NCBI GenBank assembly: GCA_964342485.1 | Contig: CAYFFO010000014.1 | Span: 1 to 47,656, forward strand | Source: CAYFFO01 sp964342485 | GTDB taxonomy: Bacteria > Chloroflexota > Dehalococcoidia > Lucifugimonadales > CAJWER01 | Direction: 5' to 3' | Length of the DNA stretch: 47,656 nt | Shown: one piece after another, positions 1-8,821 of the stretch | Layout of the letters: each line of letters opens with the position of its first letter | Numbering within the stretch: position 1 is the stretch's first letter | Notes under the pieces: model-generated | Seen by the model: only the letters and a program-made list of their open reading frames with translations | Database searches by the model: none | What the model was told of the DNA's origin: nothing | Program-made: the position numbers and the translations under genes

Positions 1-518
1 AGCCATTCCTACGTGTCGGACTATCTGGAGGATCCAGGTCCAGGCAGTTATACACGGCTCCAGGATTTATTAGGGTTAAAGATGAATTATGGAATTACTG
101 CTATGGATCTAACAAAAATCATTCAGGACAGTTCGATACTGGGACTAGCGATAATACATCAGATAGGGTTAAAGAAGGTATTTTTATCAACAAATCTCGG
201 TTGGACGGATTTATATCAGTAGATTTGCCCTACGGCGGAGGGTGGATTTTGACTCCCCCGATAAAATTTATAGGTACAGAACTAGAACTCAACATAGATA
301 CCAGTGCAGGTGGCCTGGCATCAGTTGAAATTCGGGATATTAATGGAAATATAATTGATGGTTTCTCTAATGATGAATGTGAACCAATCAACGGAAATTC
401 CACATCTATGAAAGTTAGGTTTAAAAACAATAAAAACCTCTTAAATCTATCGGAAAAACCTATCCGTATTAAAGTAACTGCTTATGACACCAAACTATAT
501 TCTTTCCAGTTCAGTTAA
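1..518 (+). CDS. Glycoside hydrolase family 32-like protein, C-terminal part (5' truncated)
   Basis: Reading frame 3 is open from the window edge to a TAA at 516-518, so this is the end of a gene that starts outside the window. The translated piece (about 172 residues) shows the end of a glycosidase core (R-L-D-G-F-I-S) and then a beta-sandwich with VEIRDINGNIIDGFS, a DECEPI segment and a terminal KLYSFQFS. This pattern is typical of the C-terminal module of GH32/GH43-type proteins that act on sugars. The catalytic residues are not in the window, so the substrate cannot be told. The next gene begins 63 bp downstream on the same strand. The product family is fairly sure; the activity is not. 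Confidence 0.7.
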   Translation, partial: PFLRVGLSGGSRSRQLYTAPGFIRVKDELWNYCYGSNKNHSGQFDTGTSDNTSDRVKEGIFINKSRLDGFISVDLPYGGGWILTPPIKFIGTELELNIDTSAGGLASVEIRDINGNIIDGFSNDECEPINGNSTSMKVRFKNNKNLLNLSEKPIRIKVTAYDTKLYSFQFS

Positions 519-581
519 AAAACTGTATCTAGGGGTTTAGGTCTGGAGGTTTCCACCTATTTGTGAATCAAGAATAAGACA

Positions 582-1979
582 ATGTCCGTGACAAAACACA
601 ACAACACCATTTTGCACTTGAGAGATCTAGTCACCTCAAGAGAATATGAAGTCCGAATTAATAGCGAAGACAAATTCTCAACTTTGGGAAGCTTGTTATC
701 AAGATATTTAAAAAAACCTCTACTCGATTCCTTACTCTTGGAAAATCGCATGACTTTAAATTCTTTTGAGAATCTTAGCTATATACAAGATCTTGTTTAT
801 AAATGTTTACCTGGCGGTATACTCGGAGACATCTATTCCGGAGTAGTTTTCAAACAAGGGGATCAAAAACTTGGGTTAAACGATGCCCCCAAAGTAGAAG
901 AACTGACTCTAAATCAAAGACAAATCATATTAATTACAATAAATATTGACCGTACCAATGTTGGCTACGATAGAAACTGGCAATTATTTCACAAAAGACG
1001 CTGGGATAAAGATCCTGAAAAATATATAGAATTTGTCGAAAATTGCCTTGCGATTCAGGCGGATACACAATCTTTTACATCTAAACACATTCCTGACAAT
1101 CCAATACAACAGATCAGCTTCGTTAAAGCCATCGCTCACCGGATATGGGACAGCGATTTCGAAAACTATTCTCGCTTCATAGATAAAAAGTTGATGTACA
1201 AAACCGGTGACGAAACCGTAGACAATATAATTAAGGGAAATGGTGGAATATGTTCTGAAAAAGTACAGGCTCTTAAATTCATTACTGACTCTTATGGGAT
1301 AGAATCCGAATATCTGATATCCGGGCCTAACGTTTCTGCACCAGTACCAGAATCGAAGCTTAGAGACCTGTTATACACATTCGATTTCAGATTTTCCAAG
1401 AGATACATGAGGTACTGGCAACATGTTGCACTATTATACAAAATAGGAACCGAACAAATCCTCGTCGACGTGACTAACGGAAACATACCCTTCCTATTTG
1501 AGTACACTAAGTCATCAAACCAATTGCTCGGATATGAACCAAAGAAAAGTGTTCCTGTAAAAATGGCCATAGTAAATGAGGACTTTTATTACCATAGAGT
1601 TGCTCAAGATATTCCTCAAAATCTGTTTTTTGCAATGGAAGGGTGGATACAGGATATAGACCTAGTTCAGGTTTTTGACAATGAACTAGGTCTTTATATC
1701 TCAAACGATTTTATGATATCGCCAATCTTATATAGAAACATGAGTTCTTATGAACAATTGCGCACTGAATATTTGAAGGTCATTTCAAAATCCGGGTTAG
1801 AATTTTCAGTAACTAAAGAATGGACATTTGATAATAAACTTGGGGAACTATTTACTAATTCAAAACCGGATACTGCAAGCAAAATAATACAGTCTAAAGA
1901 ACATCTGGAATTGAGATACAGTTCAGTACACGGTGAAGGTAATAAAGCAGGTATGGTCATAATTCAACTAGATGCTTAG
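582..1979 (+). CDS. Transglutaminase-like cysteine protein with ubiquitin-like N-terminal region
   Basis: A 465-residue protein with no signal peptide. The centre has a transglutaminase/peptidase-like triad: C224 in GNGGICSEKVQALKF, H281 in YWQHVALL and D296 in ILVDVTNGN, with the usual 15-residue His-Asp spacing. Residues 9-79 look like a beta-grasp (ubiquitin-like) fold: a beta hairpin (ILHLRDL...EYEVRI), a helix (STLGSLLSRYL), a LLLENRMTL turn, and a last strand LVYKCLPGG ending in Gly78-Gly79, close to where ubiquitin ends. The triad is seen directly; the ubiquitin-like assignment is my inference. It could be a peptidase, a deamidase or an acyl transferase. It is the first gene of a tight same-strand run; the next starts 28 bp after its stop. 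No clear Shine-Dalgarno sequence precedes the ATG. Confidence 0.6.
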   Translation: MSVTKHNNTILHLRDLVTSREYEVRINSEDKFSTLGSLLSRYLKKPLLDSLLLENRMTLNSFENLSYIQDLVYKCLPGGILGDIYSGVVFKQGDQKLGLNDAPKVEELTLNQRQIILITINIDRTNVGYDRNWQLFHKRRWDKDPEKYIEFVENCLAIQADTQSFTSKHIPDNPIQQISFVKAIAHRIWDSDFENYSRFIDKKLMYKTGDETVDNIIKGNGGICSEKVQALKFITDSYGIESEYLISGPNVSAPVPESKLRDLLYTFDFRFSKRYMRYWQHVALLYKIGTEQILVDVTNGNIPFLFEYTKSSNQLLGYEPKKSVPVKMAIVNEDFYYHRVAQDIPQNLFFAMEGWIQDIDLVQVFDNELGLYISNDFMISPILYRNMSSYEQLRTEYLKVISKSGLEFSVTKEWTFDNKLGELFTNSKPDTASKIIQSKEHLELRYSSVHGEGNKAGMVIIQLDA

Positions 1980-2007
1980 AATAAAATCTTTATTTGGATA
2001 ACACAGT

Positions 2008-2817
2008 ATGGACTTTGAAAGCCCAGAAAACTTATTAGATCTCATAAATGATGTGATCTTATATGCAAATCAAACACCTTTTTACCGACCACTTGTAAAA
2101 AACATAATCCGTATTACTAATATTCAAGATTTTAAACGTATACCAATTACGAAGTTATCAGATCTACGGGATGCAAACTTAAAAGACACCATTTCTAATC
2201 CTGAGAAATTAGAATGGATTGTAGGACCTTACAGGGGGCGCTGCTCGCAATCAATAGCAATTTCAGAAGGCATAAAAGAAACAGCTATTCGTTATGATCT
2301 ATTCCAAGACGCAATTAAAGATTCATTCAAAATTAGTCAGATAAAGAAAGCTGCAGTCGTGTCAAGTCCACTGCACAATCTTTATTCAGCCGAAATAAGT
2401 ACTATACTTAACTCAATAGCCATCCCAACCCACATATTTGTGGATGATGGCAATTCAAAACCATTTGATATGGCTCAAAGTTTAAACACCGACATTCTTA
2501 TACTATTAACTGATCATGGTATACCCGAAAACATTACCGACAGTAAGCAAATATTGATTACATTTAGAAAGTCCCATCGCATTTCTACACTACGCCAACT
2601 CGATCTTTATATGGTTGATGAATTAGGCTTTCTTGGCCACTCCACTGACCTTCTAACCTGGAAAATATATAATGACCAATACCTTTATGAACGATCAAAT
2701 GAAGGAAATCTGGTGGTCACTTCCCTACGCAATAAAACCCAACCAATGTTAAGAATAGATACTGGGGATCCTGTACTGACTCTATCAAAATACAATATGG
2801 AACTAGGGAAATTATAA
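2008..2817 (+). CDS. Degenerate PaaK-like (phenylacetate-CoA ligase fold) protein
   Basis: A 269-residue protein resembling the large domain of PaaK-type adenylate-forming enzymes. The N-terminus has NQTPFYRPL and a DFKRIPITKLSDLRD segment, as in PaaK proteins (N-x-PFY, then IP-x-TK-x-DLR). The end has NLVVTSL...QPMLRIDTGDPV, matching the family's R-x-x-T-G-D motif. The Ser/Thr/Gly-rich nucleotide loop (SSGTTG-KP) is absent; the equivalent stretch reads RGRCSQSIAISEG. The protein also stops before the C-terminal lid domain. It is therefore probably not a normal ligase by itself, and may be a partner of the intact homologue at 3904-5181 or a binding protein. The family call is moderately sure; loss of activity is inferred. 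Confidence 0.55.
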   Translation: MDFESPENLLDLINDVILYANQTPFYRPLVKNIIRITNIQDFKRIPITKLSDLRDANLKDTISNPEKLEWIVGPYRGRCSQSIAISEGIKETAIRYDLFQDAIKDSFKISQIKKAAVVSSPLHNLYSAEISTILNSIAIPTHIFVDDGNSKPFDMAQSLNTDILILLTDHGIPENITDSKQILITFRKSHRISTLRQLDLYMVDELGFLGHSTDLLTWKIYNDQYLYERSNEGNLVVTSLRNKTQPMLRIDTGDPVLTLSKYNMELGKL

Positions 2818-2840
2818 TTAGAGAGTTCGGAGAATAGATA

Positions 2841-3920
2841 TTGTTTTTCTACTCGCTTGGGAGATTACTTAGACATATAAGGCGGCGAAAACAGCTGGGC
2901 ATAGCTCTGTTGATGTCCATAATGTTTATCAGTATTATCGGTAATTCTGCCATCTTTTATACTTTTGAACAGGATACATGGGCTGATCTAAGCATATGGG
3001 ACAGTTTCTGGTACAGCCTAATATCTATTACGACAATCGGGTACGGTGATTTTTATCCAGAAACCCCAGTAGGAAGAATTTCAGCAACGTTTTTCATACT
3101 GGTAATAGGACTCGGAACTTTCACAACTACTCTTGGGATGATCATCGACTGGATTGCTGATTTTAGAAACAAGGAGCGAAAAGGAATGGGGAAAATTAGA
3201 CTCAGGAATCATCTTGTAATTGTTAACTTCCCGGACGAACTACGCATCCAGCAGATTATCCGTGAGTACAGGAGTGACCCGGCACACAATAAAAGTGAAA
3301 TCGTCATCATTGCCGACCAAATCGAAGAACTCCCCTTACTGGCAGAGGATATATCCTTTGTACGTGGATGGCCTCTAGAAAAAGATACTTTCATAAGAGC
3401 AAATATCGAAGATGCCAGTCAGGCAATAGTACTCAGTCCAAATCACCTTGATCAAAGAAGTGACAGTCTAGTTGCTTCAATTTGTTTTGTGATGCATAGC
3501 ATTAATCCTGACTTAGATATAGTTGCTGAATGCCTGGACATGAAGCATTCAGTGCTGTTCAACTCATCTAAAAAACTTAAACTTGTCTACACATTAAAAA
3601 TAGCAAACAATTTACTGGTACAGGAAGCACAAGATCCTGGCGTAACCAGATTAACCCATGCTATTACCAGTAATGACATAGACGGGACATTGGCCAGTAC
3701 TGAAATAACGTCAATTAATCAAAATAACTCTTATACTTTCGTGGCCAAAAGATTACTAGATTACCAAATTAACCTTGTTGGGATAATTAGAGAAGGTGCA
3801 GTAGAAACTGGCTTTGAAAAACTTAATGTCAATATAGGTGATAGGCTGGTCTATATAGGTAAGACCAGATACACATGGGAATCAATACTGGAAATGTTGA
3901 TAAGTGAACCTAATCGTTGA
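2841..3920 (+). CDS. Two-helix potassium channel with RCK (TrkA-N/TrkA-C) domain
   Basis: A 359-residue inner membrane ion channel starting at TTG. A first membrane helix (about residues 19-41) is followed by a pore loop with the K+ selectivity filter TTIGYGD at residues 64-70, and a second helix (about 81-105). The cytoplasmic part begins RNHLVIVNFPDE, a Rossmann-like RCK_N domain, and ends with a RCK_C-like region (about 275-352). Such channels gate K+ flow in response to nucleotides or ions bound by the RCK ring. The gene sits between two PaaK-like genes and overlaps the second by 17 bp, so it is probably cotranscribed and may be coupled to their product. The gene symbol cannot be assigned. 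Confidence 0.9.
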   Translation: MFFYSLGRLLRHIRRRKQLGIALLMSIMFISIIGNSAIFYTFEQDTWADLSIWDSFWYSLISITTIGYGDFYPETPVGRISATFFILVIGLGTFTTTLGMIIDWIADFRNKERKGMGKIRLRNHLVIVNFPDELRIQQIIREYRSDPAHNKSEIVIIADQIEELPLLAEDISFVRGWPLEKDTFIRANIEDASQAIVLSPNHLDQRSDSLVASICFVMHSINPDLDIVAECLDMKHSVLFNSSKKLKLVYTLKIANNLLVQEAQDPGVTRLTHAITSNDIDGTLASTEITSINQNNSYTFVAKRLLDYQINLVGIIREGAVETGFEKLNVNIGDRLVYIGKTRYTWESILEMLISEPNR

Positions 3921-5181
3921 TATTAAAACCAAGATTATCGGGCCTAAAAATCCCTTAATGGAAAAAACCCTTCTTAATCAGATACTTTATGCAAAATCAA
4001 ACTTTCATGTATACAAAACAATTTTTAGTAAAATCGGTCTTTCACACGAAAGTATACTTTACAGCGATCCCTTTCATACACTGACAAAGATACCCCCACT
4101 GACAAATAAAGAGTTTCAGGAACTGATTACCGAAAGTATCACTGGGACAAATAAAATAATCGATTTGGAAATTTCCTCCGGAACAACCGGGAAACCAAAA
4201 CGACGTTTCATTACCGATAAAGACGAATCTTCGGAAAATAATTTACTGACGGTACTTTTTAATATCGCTCAGCTCAGTGCAATTGATTCTGTAGCATGTG
4301 TTGATACTGGACCATTATCGCTGATGGTATCCTTTTTTGAACCCCTTAGCCGGATACCCGTGAAAGAATACTATGCAATCAGTGTGTCAAAAAATATAGA
4401 AGAAACGATAAAAGAACTAAATATTTTGGAACCTACAGTAATAATCTCTGTTCCTTCGATACTTGAAAGGCTGATTAAGTCAAATAACTCTCACCGTGAA
4501 CCGTGGTCAACCAACCTACGAAAAGTAATTTATGTAGGAGAAATAATGCAGGAATCAACCCGTATTGAACTGACAAACCGCAGAAATATTGAAGTCTTTT
4601 CATATTACGGCACCGCGGAAACATCAGCCTTAGGGATAGAATGTAGCTCTCATGATGGAATACATATTGATACGGACTGGAATATAATAGAATCAATATA
4701 CTCGGGTCGATATCAGGAAATTGAAACCGGAACAGCATTACTCACTAGTCTTAAACAGGAGGGTTTGCCCTTAATACGATATCCTCTGGCTGACTCACTC
4801 GAATATCTGTCAGGATCTTGTTCATGTAATAATACTTTCCCTAAAGTTAAAATTGTTGGGAGAATTAAAGAATCTGTATCACTACTTGGTGTCAAAACAT
4901 CATATAAGGTCATATATGATGCTGTGATGAAACCATTAGACTCTCTTGAATATATGGAAATATCTGTAACCTATGATTCCAATGGTAATGAATCTATAAC
5001 TTTAACTATTCCAGATCAACTGAAAACCAAATCCGACCAAATCAGGAAAATTATGAATACAGAAGTACCTGAGATATCGTACCTACTTTCCAGTGGTTTT
5101 CTTTCATTAAAGTTGGATTTTGTCCCAAAAGACCAATTCATTGAACGAAAAGATTCTTTTATCAAAGACATGAGAATATAG
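3904..5181 (+). CDS. PaaK-like adenylate-forming enzyme
   Basis: A 425-residue member of the AMP-binding/phenylacetate-CoA ligase superfamily. The nucleotide loop is intact (SSGTTGKPK, residues 91-99), as are the adenine-site motif YYGTAETS (about 234-241) and the GLPLIRYPLAD segment that replaces the usual RYRTGD. A C-terminal lid domain follows. It should activate a carboxylate with ATP; the acceptor could be CoA, an amine or a protein. The predicted GTG start lies 17 bp inside the end of the channel gene, which suggests translational coupling. An ATG at 3958 is an alternative start. It is only distantly like true phenylacetate-CoA ligase, so the substrate is unknown. Confidence 0.75.
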   Translation: MNLIVDIKTKIIGPKNPLMEKTLLNQILYAKSNFHVYKTIFSKIGLSHESILYSDPFHTLTKIPPLTNKEFQELITESITGTNKIIDLEISSGTTGKPKRRFITDKDESSENNLLTVLFNIAQLSAIDSVACVDTGPLSLMVSFFEPLSRIPVKEYYAISVSKNIEETIKELNILEPTVIISVPSILERLIKSNNSHREPWSTNLRKVIYVGEIMQESTRIELTNRRNIEVFSYYGTAETSALGIECSSHDGIHIDTDWNIIESIYSGRYQEIETGTALLTSLKQEGLPLIRYPLADSLEYLSGSCSCNNTFPKVKIVGRIKESVSLLGVKTSYKVIYDAVMKPLDSLEYMEISVTYDSNGNESITLTIPDQLKTKSDQIRKIMNTEVPEISYLLSSGFLSLKLDFVPKDQFIERKDSFIKDMRI

Positions 5182-5185
5182 CTGC

Positions 5186-5654
5186 ATGATATCAGCGCAA
5201 ACAGTAAAATATTCCTATGTAAAACCATCGATTAAAACGGTGCCAACCGGTGACTTGATTGAAATAGAAAAATGCCATTCTTTCTTATCAGAATTATTTA
5301 AACCCGGACAAGTAGAAAATTTGGAATCTTTTCACGAATCTCTATCGTCAAGCCAACAACCACTGGTTATACCAAAAATGAAAACAGCCCGTATTAGAAA
5401 TGAATTAGCTGGTGTATCAGTTGGTGCTTATCTTGGAGAAATTAATGCAGGTATCATACTTTACTCAGCAGTCAACCCTGTATTCAGAAGACAGGGTTTA
5501 TATAGAAACTTACGAACAAGTTTGATCGATTCGATAAAATATGAAGCAATTTCTTTGATGAACAAGCAACTCAGTTGTGTGCTATCAGAAGTAGAAAATA
5601 AAAGTCTGATGCACCGGTTATACCAAAACAAATCTGACACACTCATAGCGCCTT
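5186..5654 (+). CDS. GNAT-family N-acetyltransferase (3' end lost in gap)
   Basis: About 156 residues are readable before a run of N. The segment LGEINAGIILYSAVNPVFRRQGLYRNL (shown here only as landmarks: a strand, then V-N-P-V-F-R-R-Q-G-L at residues 96-105) is the acetyl-CoA binding motif A of GNAT proteins, in which R/Q-x-x-G-x-G/A grips the pyrophosphate. The gene starts 4 bp after the PaaK-like gene, so it belongs to the same transcript. GNAT proteins move an acyl group from CoA, or in some families from tRNA, to an amine. Here the acyl group might come from the neighbouring adenylating enzyme, but that is inference. The true stop lies in the gap at 5655-5754. Confidence 0.65.
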
Positions 5655-5754
5655 NNNNNNNNNNNNNNNNNNNNNNNNNNNNNNNNNNNNNNNNNNNNNN
5701 NNNNNNNNNNNNNNNNNNNNNNNNNNNNNNNNNNNNNNNNNNNNNNNNNNNNNN
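5655..5754. other. Assembly gap (100 N)
   Basis: Exactly 100 N, a standard placeholder for a gap of unknown length. It removes the end of the GNAT gene and possibly the first codons of the SecA-like gene, because the SecA frame is open (HLNDKEIAT) from the gap edge to its first ATG at 5782. Confidence 0.98.
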
Positions 5755-5781
5755 CATCTTAACGATAAAGAGATTGCTACT

Positions 5782-8781
5782 ATGATAAGCGATCTCAAAA
5801 AAGACTTTGTATCGAAACCTGATTATCAGAAATTCCAACTAGAAAAACAAAATTACGACGTCTCAAATCTTGAACTTAAACGTATCATTGATGACAATTT
5901 TACCGCCAAAAATAATGATCCTGGATCATATCGACACAACAATTCTGTAAAAAACTCAGAATTGGTTTTTATCATTACCTGTGTGATATATGAATCGATA
6001 TATCGAAGACTAGGCATCTGGCAAATATTTGATGAGAAATTTGCCCACTCTAAATTAGATCCATATCGTACAAAATTACGTACTATTCTTGAACATTTGA
6101 ACAATATCCCAGAATCGATGCACAAAATTCCTACCACTTATTCAAAAATCTCAAATTTATTATTTAGAGAAAAATCCAAATTAAGTCCTTATCAGGTACT
6201 GGATAGCGATATAGATATATTGTCCGGCATCCTAACGGTCAATCACAAATATCAACCTCTAGATAAAAATAACATTGGTTTACCTGCCAAATTCTATAAA
6301 GCAGTAGAAATGTCTCCTCTAAAAGATATCCTCAAGTTTTATCCGACCAGTGAACAAATCACTGCAGGTTTATATCTATATAATGGTAATGTTGTGCAAA
6401 TGAATGCCGGTGAAGGTAAAACAATAGCAATAGCTTTCGCAGCTATACTCCATGCTGTTTTTAACCATTCTGTACACATTGTCACAGCAAACGATTACCT
6501 GGCGCTGAGAGATAGTTCCACACTTTCACCTATTTATGAATTTCTGAACTTGAAAGTAAGTCCGATACTCGCATCTATGAACAGGGACGAACGCAGTCAT
6601 AATTATGGTAACGATATCGTCTACTCTACTGTAAAAGAACTCGGATTCGATTTTCTAAGAGACAATCTAAGCCATTCTTTTCAAAACATGATCCAGAAAT
6701 CATTTGATGTAGCGATTATAGATGAGGCAGACCAGATACTAGTTGACGAGTCAATCACTCCATTAATAGTTTCGAGTGCAAAACCGGTCAGCCGGAGAGG
6801 CATATATAAATCAAATTCTGTAATCAAAGACCTCGTATCGCTGCAACAAAATGTGATCACTAACCTAGTTAAATTAACAAGTAGTACCATTGATAATCGC
6901 CATAAGAGAAACATAACCGCAGCTATTTATATCGGTGATCCGCAGAATATTACTCTTTCGACCTCCAAAAATGATATGAGGCGTATAAGAAACGACGCTA
7001 ACGATGCTGTTGAATTCGAAGACCGTTCAAAATGCTTCCAAGACCTTTATTTCCACATAGATTTACAAACATCAACGGTCAAATTGACCGAGAGAGGTCA
7101 GGATCTAGTTGAATCAAGACTAGGAAACATATTTAGTACGATTGAATTGGAAAACGAAATTGAATTGGAATCTAACACTACCCTGCCCTTACCTGAAAAA
7201 AGACGCAGAATAAACACACTAAGACGCCAAATTATGCAAAGGCAGGCACTTGCAAATCAAATCCACCAGACGCTAAAAGCTTATTTGTTCCTTGAAAACA
7301 ATAAGGATTATGTCACTACTGAAAACCACGTTGTGCTTGTAGACCACCTGACAGGAAGGCTAAGAGTTGATACCAACTATCAGTTCGGACTACATGCGGC
7401 CCTCGAAGCAAAAGAAGTGCTCCCTGTAAAAGGAGAAAGGGAAACAGCAGCTCAAATATCAATAAAGACATTGTTAAAGAAATACGAATTGCTNNNNNNN
7501 NNNNNNNNNNNNNNNNNNNNNNNNNNNNNNNNNNNNNNNNNNNNNNNNNNNNNNNNNNNNNNNNNNNNNNNNNNNNNNNNNNNNNNNNNNNNNTCTTCTG
7601 AAGAAGAAAAGATAATCCGGAATGCAGGACTATATGGATCAGTTACAGTCTCAACAAACATGGCTGGTAGAGGTACCGATATATTAATCGATCAAGATTT
7701 AAAATACCGTATATCTGAAAATTACATTGAAATAGCTCAGAATAACTCTAATAGAAATATCAAATTTAGTTGCGGTAATTTTGAAACTGCTCAATTCTTA
7801 CACCAATTAATGTTAACGAGGAAATTAAATCACAAAATAACAGTAGTAGATAATGCACTAATTCTAGAATCAGATACAGTTACAGACGAAAGCACAATAA
7901 AAATTAACTGTAAACTCGGACTTCATGTTATTGCCACTGAATTAAATAAATCCAAACGAATTGATGAGCAACTAAAGGGAAGATCCGGACGCCAAGGAGA
8001 ATTTGGTTCAACTCAATTCATATTATCCAGAGAAGATGAGGTTTTTTCTGAACCAACTATACAATCTATCCTAGATTCAAACTCCAATGAACCTGAAAAG
8101 AAAATATCCCATATCCAATCTATATTTGAAAAAGAATCTGAAATTCTAAAATCTTCATTGGAAGATTATTATTCAATAATCGATGCGCAAACAATAAAGT
8201 ACTATGATTACCGAAAAAAATTGATGCTGTCAGATAAAATTTACTCCGAATGCCAGAATCAAGCCAAAAATATCGCTAGGCAAATGATACGAAAACACCT
8301 TACACTCATTGACACAAAAAAATACTTGGCATCATTTAACAGTATGTTGGAAGAAATTCAAGTTGATTATGGAATAGATGGTACTAATATGAGAGATTTA
8401 GGACTTGCTGAAATGGAGACAGCTCTAAAAGAACTATTGATTTTGCGCATTGACGAAATTAGAAATCAAATCTCTGATAATCAACGATTTGATAAAATTG
8501 CTAAAATGGTCTTATTAAATAATAGTGATGAACTTTGGAGGGAATACATATCCATTCTTCCCGAGACTATGACCAGTTTGGCAATCGCTTCTAGAAATCA
8601 CGATGAATCTATTGCACAGTTTCAAAATATTTGTCTAGATACATATAATGATTTAATTGAAGAATCCGGGGTTACATTTTTATCGAAACTATTGAACACT
8701 ATAGCATTAGAGTCAGATGAGTCGTACAATCTAGAAATAGACCCCGGTATGGCCTCGAAACTTGATGAAATTCTTTTATGA
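5782..8781 (+). CDS. Divergent SecA-family preprotein translocase ATPase (SecA2-like), interrupted by gap
   Basis: A SecA paralogue of about 1000 readable residues. Motor motifs are present: Walker A GEGKT (210-214), VTANDYLALRD, the DEAD-type box DEAD at 314-317 in IIDEADQILVDESITPLIV, TNMAGRGTD near 625-633, and LKGRSGRQG near 731-739. In housekeeping SecA the GEGKT lies near residue 105, so there is an N-terminal extension of about 100 residues without clear homology. The C-terminal Cys-rich SEC-C metal motif is missing. Canonical SecA reads DEVD where this has DEAD. A gap at 7494-7593 falls in nucleotide-binding domain 2. It is likely an accessory motor for a small set of exported proteins, perhaps the lipoprotein 40 bp downstream. 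No SecY2 gene is seen. Confidence 0.85.
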   Translation: MISDLKKDFVSKPDYQKFQLEKQNYDVSNLELKRIIDDNFTAKNNDPGSYRHNNSVKNSELVFIITCVIYESIYRRLGIWQIFDEKFAHSKLDPYRTKLRTILEHLNNIPESMHKIPTTYSKISNLLFREKSKLSPYQVLDSDIDILSGILTVNHKYQPLDKNNIGLPAKFYKAVEMSPLKDILKFYPTSEQITAGLYLYNGNVVQMNAGEGKTIAIAFAAILHAVFNHSVHIVTANDYLALRDSSTLSPIYEFLNLKVSPILASMNRDERSHNYGNDIVYSTVKELGFDFLRDNLSHSFQNMIQKSFDVAIIDEADQILVDESITPLIVSSAKPVSRRGIYKSNSVIKDLVSLQQNVITNLVKLTSSTIDNRHKRNITAAIYIGDPQNITLSTSKNDMRRIRNDANDAVEFEDRSKCFQDLYFHIDLQTSTVKLTERGQDLVESRLGNIFSTIELENEIELESNTTLPLPEKRRRINTLRRQIMQRQALANQIHQTLKAYLFLENNKDYVTTENHVVLVDHLTGRLRVDTNYQFGLHAALEAKEVLPVKGERETAAQISIKTLLKKYELXXXXXXXXXXXXXXXXXXXXXXXXXXXXXXXXXXSSEEEKIIRNAGLYGSVTVSTNMAGRGTDILIDQDLKYRISENYIEIAQNNSNRNIKFSCGNFETAQFLHQLMLTRKLNHKITVVDNALILESDTVTDESTIKINCKLGLHVIATELNKSKRIDEQLKGRSGRQGEFGSTQFILSREDEVFSEPTIQSILDSNSNEPEKKISHIQSIFEKESEILKSSLEDYYSIIDAQTIKYYDYRKKLMLSDKIYSECQNQAKNIARQMIRKHLTLIDTKKYLASFNSMLEEIQVDYGIDGTNMRDLGLAEMETALKELLILRIDEIRNQISDNQRFDKIAKMVLLNNSDELWREYISILPETMTSLAIASRNHDESIAQFQNICLDTYNDLIEESGVTFLSKLLNTIALESDESYNLEIDPGMASKLDEILL
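7494..7593. other. Assembly gap (100 N) inside the SecA-like gene
   Basis: Exactly 100 N. Upstream sequence ends in the SecA region just before the family MTGTA motif (ISIKTLLKKYEL), and downstream sequence resumes at EEEKIIRNAG, just before TNMAGRGTD. In ordinary SecA roughly 110-130 residues separate these points, so the true missing length is probably over 300 bp. The reading frame happens to be kept across the placeholder. Confidence 0.95.
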
Positions 8782-8809
8782 AATATATATTTAATATTTT
8801 GAGGTATAT

Positions 8810-8814
8810 GGAGG
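8810..8814 (+). promoter_or_regulatory. Strong ribosome binding site of the lipoprotein gene
   Basis: GGAGG lies 7 bp before the ATG at 8822. It is the best Shine-Dalgarno match in the 582-10772 gene run, whose other genes mostly lack one, so this gene is probably translated at a much higher level than its neighbours. Confidence 0.75.
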
Positions 8815-8821
8815 AATTCAT

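Noticed and set aside
13..222. Open frame at the left edge in frame 1
   Set aside because: Frame 3 of the same region continues the GH32-like protein without interruption and matches the family, so frame 1 is a shadow.
519..581. Hairpin AGGT-GGA/TCC-ACCT between the GH32-like gene and the cluster as a terminator
   Set aside because: The stem is short and bulged and there is no T-run after it, so termination cannot be supported.
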